A stretch of 64,000 nt of DNA, from the NCBI GenBank assembly GCA_902548405.1, contig CACCRN010000003.1, positions 99,534 to 163,533 of the forward strand, in the 5' to 3' direction. Below are positions 54,574-63,581 of the stretch, in pieces; within the stretch, counting starts at the first letter, position 1, and every line of letters starts with the position of its first letter. The position numbers and the translations under genes were made by a program. Source of the DNA: an uncultured Pelagibacteraceae bacterium (lineage in GTDB: Bacteria; Pseudomonadota; Alphaproteobacteria; Pelagibacterales; Pelagibacteraceae). The notes beneath the pieces are model-generated. The model ran no database searches and was not told the origin of the DNA. It saw only the letters and a list, made by a program, of their open reading frames with translations.

Positions 54574-55932
54574 TTAGCCTTTTACAACTTCTCTTGTGTT
54601 TGCGTTGAAAGACTCTTTGAATGGAATATCCACTACTACAGCATCAACAGGTGTTCCTGGAGTTTCTGAATACTCTGCAGGTAGATGAACTTTATATCTA
54701 GTTCCTACTTTTCCTTTTGGAAAACCATTTGCATTTAATGTTCCATCAAAAGGAACATATCCCATTGCAATGTTTGTTTTCTTTTCAGGATGCCACCATG
54801 GTGACGTTAAAAATCCTACCGGATCTCCACCGCTTTCAGGAGAAACTAACCAAAAGTCAGGTGCATAATTATCAATAGGTTTACCACCTAATTCCATACC
54901 AACTAGTTGGAGTTTGTATGGTTTTTTACCTGCTTTTAATTCCTCTTTCATCTTTTCTAGTGCAGCCTTACCAACATAATCAGCGGTTTTGTTCCATTCT
55001 CCTTTTCCAGACAAAGAAACTTGATAACCTAAATTACATTGGAACGGATTGTGTTGTTGATCCATGTCTTGTCCCCATGAAAGAATTCCTGCTTGAATTC
55101 TTCTGTGGTGAGCAGGCGCAATAACCATTAAGCTGTGTTTTTTTCCAGCTTCAAGTACAGCATTCCACATATCCTCAGCATATAAAGTAGAGTTTCTTAG
55201 ATAAATTTCATAACCAGCTTCTCCTGAGAAACCAGATTGTGAAATCACAACATCTCTTCCACCAACTTTTGCTTCAGCTAATCCGTAGAAAGGCATATTA
55301 TCGAAATCTACTTGATCTCCACATAAATCTTTCATTAATGCTTTTGATTTAGGACCTTGAATTTGAACTGGGCTCACATCAATTTCTTCAATTTTACAAT
55401 CAAATCTTCCATCTGCGTTTACACCTTGAAGATATAAACCAATATCAGAGTCTGATAATGAAAACCAAAATTCATCTTCAGAAATTCTTAAAAGAATTGG
55501 ATCATTTAAAACTCCACCATAAGCATTACATAGGATTACATATCTTGCTCTCATTGGTGAAATTTTAGTTGCATCTCTAGTGATCACATAATCAGTAAAT
55601 TTTTCTGCATCTGGACCCTTAACTCTTATTTGTCTTTCAACAGCAACGTTCCACATAGTTACATGGTTTACGATAGCATCGTATTCAACCATAGCACCAC
55701 CATCTTCAGGTTTTACATAACCTCTTGGGTGATAAATACGATTATATACAGTTGCTCTCCAACAACCTGCCTGCATTGATAAATGCCAATAAGGTGATTT
55801 TCTTACCCTTGTTGAAATTAACATTTCAACTTTTGTTGGCCCACTTTGTCTTAAGTTGTATGGTACTTCTCTGTCTGACTGATCAACAGAAGTAACATGT
55901 TTTAATTTAGTATAGTCAAATTCATTAGACAT
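54574..55932 (-). CDS. THF-dependent demethylase of the DmdA/LigM (GcvT) family
   Basis: A 452-residue GcvT-type protein. It shares with DmdA and LigM the stretches STRVRKSPYW, VAVERQIRVKGPDAEKF, LNDPILLRISEDEFWFSLSD and DVSPVQIQGPKSKALM. It has an aromatic-rich insertion (about residues 45-85) and is longer than DmdA (about 369) but near LigM (about 471). Such enzymes move a methyl group from an S-, O- or N-methyl donor to THF. It overlaps the MTHFR-like gene by eight bases and sits in an operon with an uptake system, so its substrate is probably imported by it. Confidence 0.75.
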   Translation of the reverse strand: MSNEFDYTKLKHVTSVDQSDREVPYNLRQSGPTKVEMLISTRVRKSPYWHLSMQAGCWRATVYNRIYHPRGYVKPEDGGAMVEYDAIVNHVTMWNVAVERQIRVKGPDAEKFTDYVITRDATKISPMRARYVILCNAYGGVLNDPILLRISEDEFWFSLSDSDIGLYLQGVNADGRFDCKIEEIDVSPVQIQGPKSKALMKDLCGDQVDFDNMPFYGLAEAKVGGRDVVISQSGFSGEAGYEIYLRNSTLYAEDMWNAVLEAGKKHSLMVIAPAHHRRIQAGILSWGQDMDQQHNPFQCNLGYQVSLSGKGEWNKTADYVGKAALEKMKEELKAGKKPYKLQLVGMELGGKPIDNYAPDFWLVSPESGGDPVGFLTSPWWHPEKKTNIAMGYVPFDGTLNANGFPKGKVGTRYKVHLPAEYSETPGTPVDAVVVDIPFKESFNANTREVVKG

Positions 55933-56653
55933 AACTATTCTCCCTCAACCACTTGTTAGTTTCCTTCAAGCCGCCGAATGTATAAATGTGGAAGTTATCA
56001 GTGTGCGATTTAACTTTCCCAATTAAATCATTAGGGTCTTTAGGTTTCAATAAATCTAACGCCTTACTAAAATTAGATTTAAGAAAGTTTAAGGAATTTT
56101 TTGCCCCAACAATATTAGCAAATTTAATTAAGCTAGATATTTTTAAGGGCCCAGTGATTCCAACATGCACTGGTACGCTTTGTTTAGAAATAAAATCAAT
56201 AATAGGCTGAGGATCTAATAACCATTGAGTTACTATATAATCAGCGTAAGGCTTTTTATCTATCATTGCTTTTTCTAAATCTGTGTCGGATATATCAGGA
56301 CTCCCTTCAGGATGTCCAGCTATTCCTATTTTCATTTTTTCAAAATAACCTGTTTCTAAAAGTTGAAATGAACTATCAAATTTTCCAAGAGGCTCTCTTC
56401 CTCCTCCAATAATTAAAGCTTGTTTAACTCCTGCATCTTTACATCGTGTAACATAATCCTTAAGCTCATTTTCATCTCCCATAGATCTTGCCGGAAAATG
56501 TGGAACTGGATTAAATCCTTTTTTTACAAGCTCAGCTGCTTTATCTGCAGTTTCTTTATAATCTCCTCCTGGAAGCATAGTGATATAGACATCACTTAGT
56601 GGAGGTACAGTTTCAAGATCTGTTTTAGGACCTATCTCCAAAGAAAAATTCAT
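55925..56653 (-). CDS. metF: Methylenetetrahydrofolate reductase-like protein
   Basis: A 242-residue protein with the MetF TIM-barrel pattern: MNFSLEIGPKTDLETVPP, the FNPVPHFPARSM segment and IGIAGHPEGSPD. It is shorter than usual MetF (about 290). With a THF-dependent demethylase encoded in the next, overlapping gene, it likely oxidises the methyl-THF product to methylene-THF, i.e. runs opposite to methionine synthesis. The biosynthetic MetF role cannot be excluded. Confidence 0.72.
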   Translation of the reverse strand: MNFSLEIGPKTDLETVPPLSDVYITMLPGGDYKETADKAAELVKKGFNPVPHFPARSMGDENELKDYVTRCKDAGVKQALIIGGGREPLGKFDSSFQLLETGYFEKMKIGIAGHPEGSPDISDTDLEKAMIDKKPYADYIVTQWLLDPQPIIDFISKQSVPVHVGITGPLKISSLIKFANIVGAKNSLNFLKSNFSKALDLLKPKDPNDLIGKVKSHTDNFHIYTFGGLKETNKWLRENSYV

Positions 56654-56710
56654 AACTCGGATCTTTATTGATTTTGAAATATGAGTCTAGAAAATTCGTT
56701 TGAGCCAAAG

Positions 56711-57598
56711 TTACTTCTTCAGCTGACCTCTGTGCTTTTGAATTCTTTGCCCGTACTGCTGAGTGACCCTGTCGAAGATAATTGCTAAGGCTACAATTGC
56801 TAAACCATTCATCATTCCTAATGCTAAATATTGGTTAGAAATTGCTTGTAAAATAGGCACTCCAAGACCTTTTACACCTATCATAGATGCAATCACAACC
56901 ATTGCTAAAGCCATCATAATTGTTTGGTTAATCCCAGCAAAAATTGTTGGAAGTGACAATGGAATTTGAACAGATTTAAGTTTCTGCATTGGAGTTGCTC
57001 CAAATGCCTCACTTGCTTCAAGAGTTTCTTTATCTACTTCTCTAATCCCCAGATTGGTTAGCCTTACAATTGGAGGTAAGGCATAAATACAAACAGCTAA
57101 AAGCCCTGGAACTTTTCCTATACCGAGTAGCATGATTATAGGAATTAAATAAACAAAACTTGGAATAGTTTGCATCATATCTAATATGGGTAAAATTGCT
57201 TTTTCTGCTCTTGAAGATTTAGACATTAAAATTCCAATTGGGATTCCAACTACAATACAAACTAAGGTCGAAACTGATATAATGGCAACTGTAGCCATGC
57301 AGTTTTTCCACATACCAAAATAACCAATTATCAAAAAGCAAACAATGGTTCCAATAGTTAATTTTATACTTCTTGAACCTATCCATGCTAATATTGCAAA
57401 GACTGCAATAACGATTGGCCAAGGACTATTTACTAAAAGTTTTTCTAGCCAAATTAAAAAATATAATAGGGGATCAAAAAAACCTTCTATTCCATCACCA
57501 TACGCTCGTGAAAATTCTTTAAAGCTAAAATCAATACCTTTTTTTAACTCTCTTAAGGCAGTCCTATCCATTACTGGAATTTTAGTAAAGAAATCCAT
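56711..57598 (-). CDS. ABC transporter permease, ProW/OpuAB type
   Basis: A 295-residue permease with about six membrane segments. The EAA loop is EASEAFGATPMQKLKSVQIP (about residues 195-214). SFVYLIPIIMLLGIGKVPG is characteristic of betaine/choline-type permeases. It is preceded by a strong hairpin and follows the binding-protein gene, but no ATPase gene is adjacent. It might use the ProV-type ATPase encoded at 28.8 kb or one elsewhere. Confidence 0.87.
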   Translation of the reverse strand: MDFFTKIPVMDRTALRELKKGIDFSFKEFSRAYGDGIEGFFDPLLYFLIWLEKLLVNSPWPIVIAVFAILAWIGSRSIKLTIGTIVCFLIIGYFGMWKNCMATVAIISVSTLVCIVVGIPIGILMSKSSRAEKAILPILDMMQTIPSFVYLIPIIMLLGIGKVPGLLAVCIYALPPIVRLTNLGIREVDKETLEASEAFGATPMQKLKSVQIPLSLPTIFAGINQTIMMALAMVVIASMIGVKGLGVPILQAISNQYLALGMMNGLAIVALAIIFDRVTQQYGQRIQKHRGQLKK

Positions 57599-57614
57599 AA
57601 ATTTTTTTTTAAAA

Positions 57615-57640
57615 TCGAACCCGTTTTTAAACGGGTTCGA
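57615..57640 (-). terminator. Strong hairpin between binding protein and permease genes
   Basis: TCGAACCCGTTT (57615-57626) and AAACGGGTTCGA (57629-57640), a perfect 12-base stem with a 2-base loop as drawn, followed by TTTT on the minus strand. It sits in the 54-base gap between the binding-protein stop and the permease start. It would lower permease expression relative to the binding protein, by partial termination or by protecting the upstream message end. Confidence 0.7.
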
Positions 57641-57652
57641 TAATTTTATTTA

Positions 57653-58663
57653 TTAAAGTGCTTTTTTAATTTTTGCAGCGGCGTCACTTGAAACCCACTT
57701 AGACCAAACACCTTCTTGTGTTTTTAGGAATTCAATTGCAGCATCAGCACCTTCTGCTTGGTTTTCACCCATCCAAACCAACATACCGTTCATCACTGGA
57801 CCAGGATAAGTTCTTTTTTTGAAATAATCCATACCAGAACTTCCAGCTGTGTTTTTGAAGTTATCTGTTACAATAGTGAAAACTTCTGATTTAACCCATG
57901 AAGTTTTTTTAGGGTCAGCACATTCTTGCTCTGGTAAAACTATACAGTTGTCCCAGTTATCTTTACCACCCCATTCACCCATGTCTACAGCTCTCATATC
58001 ATATTTTCCGATTAAAGCTGTTGGTGACCAATAGTAACCAAACCAATTTTCTCCTCTTTCAGCAGCTTTAGCAATTGAACCATCAAGTCCTGCAGCAGAA
58101 CCAGTTTCAACAATTGCCCAACCTTTTTCTTCCATGCCCCAAGCTCTAAAATGATTTCTGTTACTTAATTCACAGTTCCATCCAGGAGGGCAAATGTGGA
58201 AACCACCTTTTGAAGGATCTTCTGGATGAGGGAATAGATCAGGTCTTTCTAAAATTGCAGCGGCAGTTGTTAGCTCAGGATGCTTTTCTAGAGTAGCAGG
58301 TAATACCCACCAACCTTCACCTAAACCAGTGATTGGAGCTTTGTTGATTGAATGCATTTTGCCTTCATCAACAGCTTTGTTCAAAGCAACTATTGCAGCG
58401 TTAGCCCAAAATTCTGGAGCAACATCTGGCTCACCTTTTTCTTGCATAGATGTAAATGTAGGCATTGTTGCACCTGGCACCAACTCCACAGAACATCCAT
58501 AACCTTCTTCTAATATAATTTTATCAACTTCAGCCATAAAGTTTGCTGAGGCCCAGTTCATATTAGCGATAGTTATATTTCCACAAGCAGCATTAGCTAC
58601 ACTTCCAAAAGAAGTAAGACCAAAAACAACGGCTAGGGAAAGAAGTATTCTTTTAATTTTCAT
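57653..58663 (-). CDS. Periplasmic binding protein, ProX/OpuAC type
   Basis: A 336-residue solute-binding protein. I start it at the ATG at 58663, which has a good ribosome site (GGGAGAT) five bases upstream; an ATG 24 bases earlier lacks one. Residues 1-25 are a signal peptide ending VANA. Tryptophans in ITIANMNWASANF, VAPEFWANAAI and WFGYYWSPTALIGKYD could cage a quaternary or sulfonium methyl group. It heads a transcript with a permease, MTHFR-like protein and GcvT-type demethylase, and is divergent from the glycine betaine breakdown genes. Confidence 0.85.
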   Translation of the reverse strand: MKIKRILLSLAVVFGLTSFGSVANAACGNITIANMNWASANFMAEVDKIILEEGYGCSVELVPGATMPTFTSMQEKGEPDVAPEFWANAAIVALNKAVDEGKMHSINKAPITGLGEGWWVLPATLEKHPELTTAAAILERPDLFPHPEDPSKGGFHICPPGWNCELSNRNHFRAWGMEEKGWAIVETGSAAGLDGSIAKAAERGENWFGYYWSPTALIGKYDMRAVDMGEWGGKDNWDNCIVLPEQECADPKKTSWVKSEVFTIVTDNFKNTAGSSGMDYFKKRTYPGPVMNGMLVWMGENQAEGADAAIEFLKTQEGVWSKWVSSDAAAKIKKAL

Positions 58664-58801
58664 TATATCTCCCAATATTTGATTCATTTAAAAGTTAAAT
58701 TGAACATATTGAGAGAAATATTGCAAATTAAATTCAATTCTAAGTTGAAGTCAAATTGTCTTTAAATATGCATTAAATTTAGTTATGGTTTTTAAATGAA
58801 A

Positions 58802-58869
58802 TTTTCAGCAAATTTTTTTTTCAAAGAGTTTGTTTATATTTTAAATTGTAAAACAGTTTTTCAGCAAAT
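58802..58869. repeat. Two direct repeats in the divergent control region
   Basis: TTTTCAGCAAAT occurs exactly at 58802-58813 and again at 58858-58869, 56 bases apart. Both copies lie in the 273-base region between the binding-protein gene (minus) and the Rieske-BHMT-DMGDH genes (plus). Exact 12-base repeats with a few G/C bases in such AT-rich DNA may be activator or repressor sites controlling both transcripts. Otherwise this region shows only AT-rich sequence and a perfect Shine-Dalgarno AAAGGAGG before 58937. Confidence 0.45.
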
Positions 58870-58936
58870 CATTATTAGAGAGTCGTAATTTTTAAACCCT
58901 AAATTAATTTTTTAATTAATTAATTAAAGGAGGTTT

Positions 58937-60124
58937 ATGAATTTAAATAAAAAATTATCAGACATCTTAGATCCAAAAAAAATAGAAGTTGTTAAAAATC
59001 CTATAGAGAAAGCTCATGGGTTACCCAATGAGTGTTATTTGAATCATGATTATTTAGAATTTGAAAAAGAAAAAGTATTTAAAAGTAATTGGACTATGGT
59101 TGGTGTTGCAAGCTCTGTTCCAAATCCTGGTGACGCAAAGCCTTTTAATCTTTTAGATATTCCAATATTGATAGTCAGAAACAAGGAGAATGAAATAAAA
59201 GTTTTTCACAATGTTTGTAGTCACAGAGGTTTCAAATTAGTTGACCAAGAATGTAAATTAAAAAATGTAATAAGATGTCCTTATCATTCCTGGTCATATG
59301 ATTTTAATGGCAAATTAACTGTTACTCCTCATATAGGTGGGTTAGGAAAACATGATGTAGGAGGATTTGATAAAAATAATAGCAACCTGAAAGAAATAAA
59401 ATCAAAAGTTTGGATGGATTTAATCTTCATAAATATTAATTCTAATGCAAAACCTTTTGAAGAATTTATTAAAACCTTAGAAGATAGATGGTCTAAGTTT
59501 ATTTCTAAAAAAGACCAACAATCAATAAGACATGCTTCTGACAATGGTTACTTTAATATGATCGTAAATAGTAATTGGAAATTTGCTATTGAGAATTATT
59601 GCGAAAGCTATCATTTGCCCTGGATACATCCAGAGCTGAATAGAGTTTCAAATATTTCAGATCATTACCACATAGAGGATGAAAATTTTAATTTTTCAGG
59701 ACAAGGAAGTAATAAATATTCACAACAGTTCGATGGGAATATAAAATTTAAATGTTTTCCAAATTGGCCAAGTGATGTATCTGAAAAATCTGAATATGTA
59801 TCATTATATCCAAATGTAATGCTAGGAATTCATATTGACCATTTTTATGCGTTTTGGTTAGAACCAATTTCAAATAATCAGACAAAAGAGCATTTTGAAT
59901 TATATTATATTGGAGACGAAAGCGCTTCGAGCGACGAGTTTAAAGGGATAAGAGAAAAAAATTTTGCATTTTGGCGAGAAGTTATGAACGAAGATGTTAC
60001 TGCAATAGAAGGAATGCAAAAAGGGCGAAGTTCACCGGCTTACAATGGTGGAAATTTTTCGCCTGTAATGGATACGCCTACTTTGATGTTTCACAAATGG
60101 GTTGCAACAAATTTAACAAAATGA
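58937..60124 (+). CDS. Rieske-type non-heme iron oxygenase, alpha subunit
   Basis: A 395-residue ring-hydroxylating/demethylating oxygenase-type protein. The Rieske ligands are Cys94, His96 (NVCSHRG) and Cys114, His117 (RCPYHSW). The mononuclear iron site is in NYCESYHLPWIHPEL (about residues 219-233). Related enzymes include glycine betaine, stachydrine and carnitine monooxygenases. Being the first gene before BHMT and DMGDH, a quaternary-amine substrate is plausible. No reductase partner is encoded nearby. It has the best ribosome site in the window. Confidence 0.8.
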   Translation: MNLNKKLSDILDPKKIEVVKNPIEKAHGLPNECYLNHDYLEFEKEKVFKSNWTMVGVASSVPNPGDAKPFNLLDIPILIVRNKENEIKVFHNVCSHRGFKLVDQECKLKNVIRCPYHSWSYDFNGKLTVTPHIGGLGKHDVGGFDKNNSNLKEIKSKVWMDLIFININSNAKPFEEFIKTLEDRWSKFISKKDQQSIRHASDNGYFNMIVNSNWKFAIENYCESYHLPWIHPELNRVSNISDHYHIEDENFNFSGQGSNKYSQQFDGNIKFKCFPNWPSDVSEKSEYVSLYPNVMLGIHIDHFYAFWLEPISNNQTKEHFELYYIGDESASSDEFKGIREKNFAFWREVMNEDVTAIEGMQKGRSSPAYNGGNFSPVMDTPTLMFHKWVATNLTK

Positions 60125-60135
60125 AAGGATAAATT

Positions 60136-61176
60136 ATGAAAAAAGATTTAATTACAAGGTTAAATGAGGGTCCTATCATGTGTGCAGAAGGATACCTTTT
60201 TGCAATGGAAAGAAGAGGTTATCTTTCAGCAGGTCCATTTGTTCCTGAGGTTGTGTTGGAGTATCCTGAAGTAGTAACTCAATTACATAGAGAGTTTATC
60301 AGAGCTGGTTCAGATGTAGTACAAGCATTTACTTATTATGGTCATAGAGAAAAACTAAGAATAATTGGTAAAGAACATTTGTTAGAACCAATGCAAAAAA
60401 GCGCTCTTAAAATTGCAAAAGATGCTGCAGCTGAATTTAAAGATTTAGATTTGATGGTTTGTGGAGATGTTGCAAACACAAACGTGTTTGATCCTGGTGA
60501 TGCAAATACTCATAAGCAGTGTCAACAAATGTATGAGGAGCAAGTTGCTTGGGCAAAAGAGGCTGGAGTTGATTTTGTTATTGCTGAAACAATTAGTTGG
60601 ACTGATGAAATGAAAATTGCTTTGAAAGCAATTAAGGACGCTGGGCTAATAGCAGTTTGTAATTTTGCAATTCCCAGAGGAGATAAAACTAGAGAAGGAC
60701 ACAGTGCTGAAGATGCATGTAAGATGATGGAAGATCTAGGTGCCGATGTAGTTGGTCTAAATTGTTATAGAGGACCAGAGATGACGATGAAACTTTTAAA
60801 AAAAGTTAGAGACAAAGTTTCTTGTCATGTATCAGGGCTTCCAGTTCCTTACAGAACTACTGAGGAAGAACCTGGTTTTTTAAATATTACTGATCATGGT
60901 TGTGATTGTATTCCTGGTGGGAATGCATTTCCTGTAGCTTTAGATAATTTATTTTGTAACAGATTTGAAATGGCAGAATTTGCAAAAGAGTGTGTTGAAA
61001 ATAAAATAAATTTTATTGGTATATGTTGTGGTGCCGAAGCTCATCATGTCAGAGAAATGTCTGTTGCAATTGGTAAAAAACCAATTTCAATGAAATACAT
61101 GCCAGACATGAGTAAACATTTTCATCATGGTACTGATAAATCTTTAAAAAAAGTAAATAAGGAAATTAAATATTAA
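60136..61176 (+). CDS. bhmt: Betaine-homocysteine S-methyltransferase family protein
   Basis: A 346-residue homocysteine methyltransferase. The zinc ligands are Cys210 (VVGLNCYRG) and Cys297/Cys298 (IGICCGAEAHH), the BHMT/MmuM arrangement. It transfers a methyl group from glycine betaine (or possibly DMSP or S-methylmethionine) to homocysteine, giving methionine and dimethylglycine. The following gene is a dimethylglycine dehydrogenase, overlapping by one base, which supports betaine as donor. Confidence 0.88.
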   Translation: MKKDLITRLNEGPIMCAEGYLFAMERRGYLSAGPFVPEVVLEYPEVVTQLHREFIRAGSDVVQAFTYYGHREKLRIIGKEHLLEPMQKSALKIAKDAAAEFKDLDLMVCGDVANTNVFDPGDANTHKQCQQMYEEQVAWAKEAGVDFVIAETISWTDEMKIALKAIKDAGLIAVCNFAIPRGDKTREGHSAEDACKMMEDLGADVVGLNCYRGPEMTMKLLKKVRDKVSCHVSGLPVPYRTTEEEPGFLNITDHGCDCIPGGNAFPVALDNLFCNRFEMAEFAKECVENKINFIGICCGAEAHHVREMSVAIGKKPISMKYMPDMSKHFHHGTDKSLKKVNKEIKY

Positions 61177-63581
61177 TGGAAAAGCATGCCAAAGTTGTAA
61201 TCATAGGTGGTGGTGTAGTTGGATGTTCTATTCTTTATCATTTATCAAAATTTGGATTAAAAGATTGTATTTTACTTGAAAGAAATGAACTAACATCAGG
61301 TTCTTCGTGGCATGCTGCTGGAAATGTTCATGTAATTTCTTCTGACCCAAATATTTCTCGGATGATGGCTTACACAATTGGTTTATATAAAGAGATTGAA
61401 AAAGAGTCTGGTCATTCAACAGGATTTAAACCTAGTGGAGGTTTTTACTTAGCATCAAATGAAGTATGGGCTGATTATTTAAAGAGAGAAAGATCAAAAG
61501 CAAGATACATGGGGCTTGATCAAGAGTTTATTTCTTTAGAAGAAGTAAAAAAGAAACATCCGTTAATTGATCCGTCTAGATACTTGCTAGCATTATGGGA
61601 TCCTATTGATGGTGAAGTTGATCCATCAGGAGTTACTTATGCTTTTGCAAAAGCAGCAAAAGTTCATGGTGGAAAATATTACACTCACACTGTCGTAAAA
61701 GACACAAAACAAAAAGAAGATGGAACTTGGGATGTCTTTACTGAGAAAGGAAACATTAATGCTGAAATAGTAATTAATGCGGGTGGTTTATGGGCAAGAG
61801 AAGTTGGTCAATTAGCAGGATTAAATCTTCCAGTTCAGCCAATGGAACACCACTATTTAATCACCGAACCTATTCCAGAAATTGAAGAAATGGGTGACCA
61901 AAGATTGCCTATTGGAACAGATTTTGAAGGAAATATTTATTTTAGACAAGAAGGAAAAGGTATGTTGCTTGGAACTTATGAACCAAAATCAACTCCTTGG
62001 AAAGTAGAGGGAACTCCAATGAATTTTGGTCATGAGTTATTGGAGCCAAAATTAGATAATATTCAAGATCGATTAGCAATTGGGTTTGAGAGAATGCCAG
62101 CATTAGAGCGGGCAGGAATAAAAAATATAGTTAATGGACCATTTACTTTTGGTCCAGATGGAAGTCCCCTTATTGGTCCGGTACCAGGAATGAAAAATTA
62201 TTGGGTTGCAGTTGGTGTGATGGCTGGGTTTTGTCAAGGGGGTGGTGTTGGAAAATGTATTGCTGAATGGATTATTGATGGTGAACCTTCTATTGATGTT
62301 TGGGCAATGGATGTTGCAAGATTTGGAGATTATGCATCTCCTCAATATGGAACAATAAAATCTTCAGAAAATTATGAAAGAAGATTTATTATGACATTTC
62401 CTAATGAAACTTTACCAAAAGGAAGAAAACAAAAAACAACAGCACTTTATGATCGTTTTGTTAATCAAGGAGCTGTGATGGGAGATAGTTTTGGATTAGA
62501 AAATGTTTTGTGGTTTGCAAATAATAAAGAAGATGCTCATGAAGAACCAACGATAAAAAGATCAAGATCGCATGATTATGTTTCAAAAGAAGTTATTAAT
62601 GTAAGAGAAAATGTTGGCTTGATTGAAGTTGCAAATTTTTCAAAACATGAATTCAAAGGACCAGATGCTAGAAAATTTTTAGATCATATAATGGCCGGAA
62701 GACTTCCTAAACCTGGAAGAATATCTTTATCACCAATGTTGTCTTATAGAGGAAAATTGTGTGGAGATTTAACAGTTGCTCGTTTAGACGAAAATGAATT
62801 TATGGTATTTGGATCTGGTGCCGCTCAAGAAATGCATAGACGTTGGTTTGAGAGTCATTTAGATAAATTTAATTTAAGTTATTCTAATAGATCCGATGAG
62901 TATCACGGTTTATCTATTGCAGGACCTAACTCAAGGAAAGTTTTAGAAAAAATTGTAAGAGACGATGTTTCAAATGAAAAATTTAAATTTAGAGATTCTA
63001 GAAGAATGTTTGTTGGAGGAGTTCCTGCATTAGTAAATAGAATTTCATTTACTGGAGAGCTTGGTTACGAAATATATGTGGCACCTCATTATCAATTAAA
63101 ATTATACGAAGAACTAATTGAAGCTGGAAAAGAATTTAATATTAAACCCTTTGGTGGAAGAGCATTAATGTCGATGAGGCTTGAGAAAAATTGGGGAGCA
63201 TGGACATTAGATTACAGACCAGATTTTACTGCTAAAGAAACAGGGTTAGATGTTTTTATCAATTGGGATAAAGAATTTATAGGTAAAGAAAGTGCACAAA
63301 AGGAAAACTCTTCAAACAAACTTATACCTTTAATTGTTGAAACTAATGATATTGATGTAACAAATAATGAAGCTGTTATGAACGGAGATCAAAGTATAGG
63401 TTACGTTACTTCAGGTGGTTTTGCACACTTTGTAAACAAGAGTGTTGCCTTTACTTTTGTGGATCAGGATAAAATTAAATTTGAAAATAAAGTGCAAGTA
63501 GAGATAAATGGAGATTTATTTAATTGCTCAATTATTAAAGAACCACTTTATGATCCAAGTGGTCAAAAAATGAGAAGCTAA
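61176..63581 (+). CDS. dmgdh: Dimethylglycine dehydrogenase (FAD-GcvT fusion)
   Basis: An 801-residue two-part enzyme. The N-terminal DAO domain begins VVIIGGGVVGCSILYHL, with the probable FAD-linking His46 in GSSWHAAGNVH. From about residue 420 a GcvT-type folate domain follows (NVGLIEVANFSKHEFKGPDA, SFTGELGYEIYVAPHY, WGAWTLDYRPDF). It oxidises dimethylglycine to sarcosine, transferring the carbon to THF. Sarcosine could go to the soxBDAG product at 40.7-45.8 kb. It overlaps both neighbours by one base. Confidence 0.88.
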   Translation: MEKHAKVVIIGGGVVGCSILYHLSKFGLKDCILLERNELTSGSSWHAAGNVHVISSDPNISRMMAYTIGLYKEIEKESGHSTGFKPSGGFYLASNEVWADYLKRERSKARYMGLDQEFISLEEVKKKHPLIDPSRYLLALWDPIDGEVDPSGVTYAFAKAAKVHGGKYYTHTVVKDTKQKEDGTWDVFTEKGNINAEIVINAGGLWAREVGQLAGLNLPVQPMEHHYLITEPIPEIEEMGDQRLPIGTDFEGNIYFRQEGKGMLLGTYEPKSTPWKVEGTPMNFGHELLEPKLDNIQDRLAIGFERMPALERAGIKNIVNGPFTFGPDGSPLIGPVPGMKNYWVAVGVMAGFCQGGGVGKCIAEWIIDGEPSIDVWAMDVARFGDYASPQYGTIKSSENYERRFIMTFPNETLPKGRKQKTTALYDRFVNQGAVMGDSFGLENVLWFANNKEDAHEEPTIKRSRSHDYVSKEVINVRENVGLIEVANFSKHEFKGPDARKFLDHIMAGRLPKPGRISLSPMLSYRGKLCGDLTVARLDENEFMVFGSGAAQEMHRRWFESHLDKFNLSYSNRSDEYHGLSIAGPNSRKVLEKIVRDDVSNEKFKFRDSRRMFVGGVPALVNRISFTGELGYEIYVAPHYQLKLYEELIEAGKEFNIKPFGGRALMSMRLEKNWGAWTLDYRPDFTAKETGLDVFINWDKEFIGKESAQKENSSNKLIPLIVETNDIDVTNNEAVMNGDQSIGYVTSGGFAHFVNKSVAFTFVDQDKIKFENKVQVEINGDLFNCSIIKEPLYDPSGQKMRS

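Noticed and set aside
57345..57656. 103-codon plus-strand frame across the permease start and hairpin
   Set aside because: Mostly antisense to the permease N-terminus; no recognisable domain and no ribosome site.
58664..58687. Earlier ATG for the binding protein
   Set aside because: It adds eight residues before the signal peptide and lacks a ribosome site, whereas GGGAGAT precedes the internal ATG.
58870..58936. Possible SAM-II/SAM-V riboswitch before the Rieske-BHMT genes
   Set aside because: SAR11 is known for SAM-V elements near methionine-cycle genes, and AAACC/GGTTT can pair around the ribosome site. The conserved core I remember for these elements is not recognisable, and the pairing is short. 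A covariance-model search would decide.
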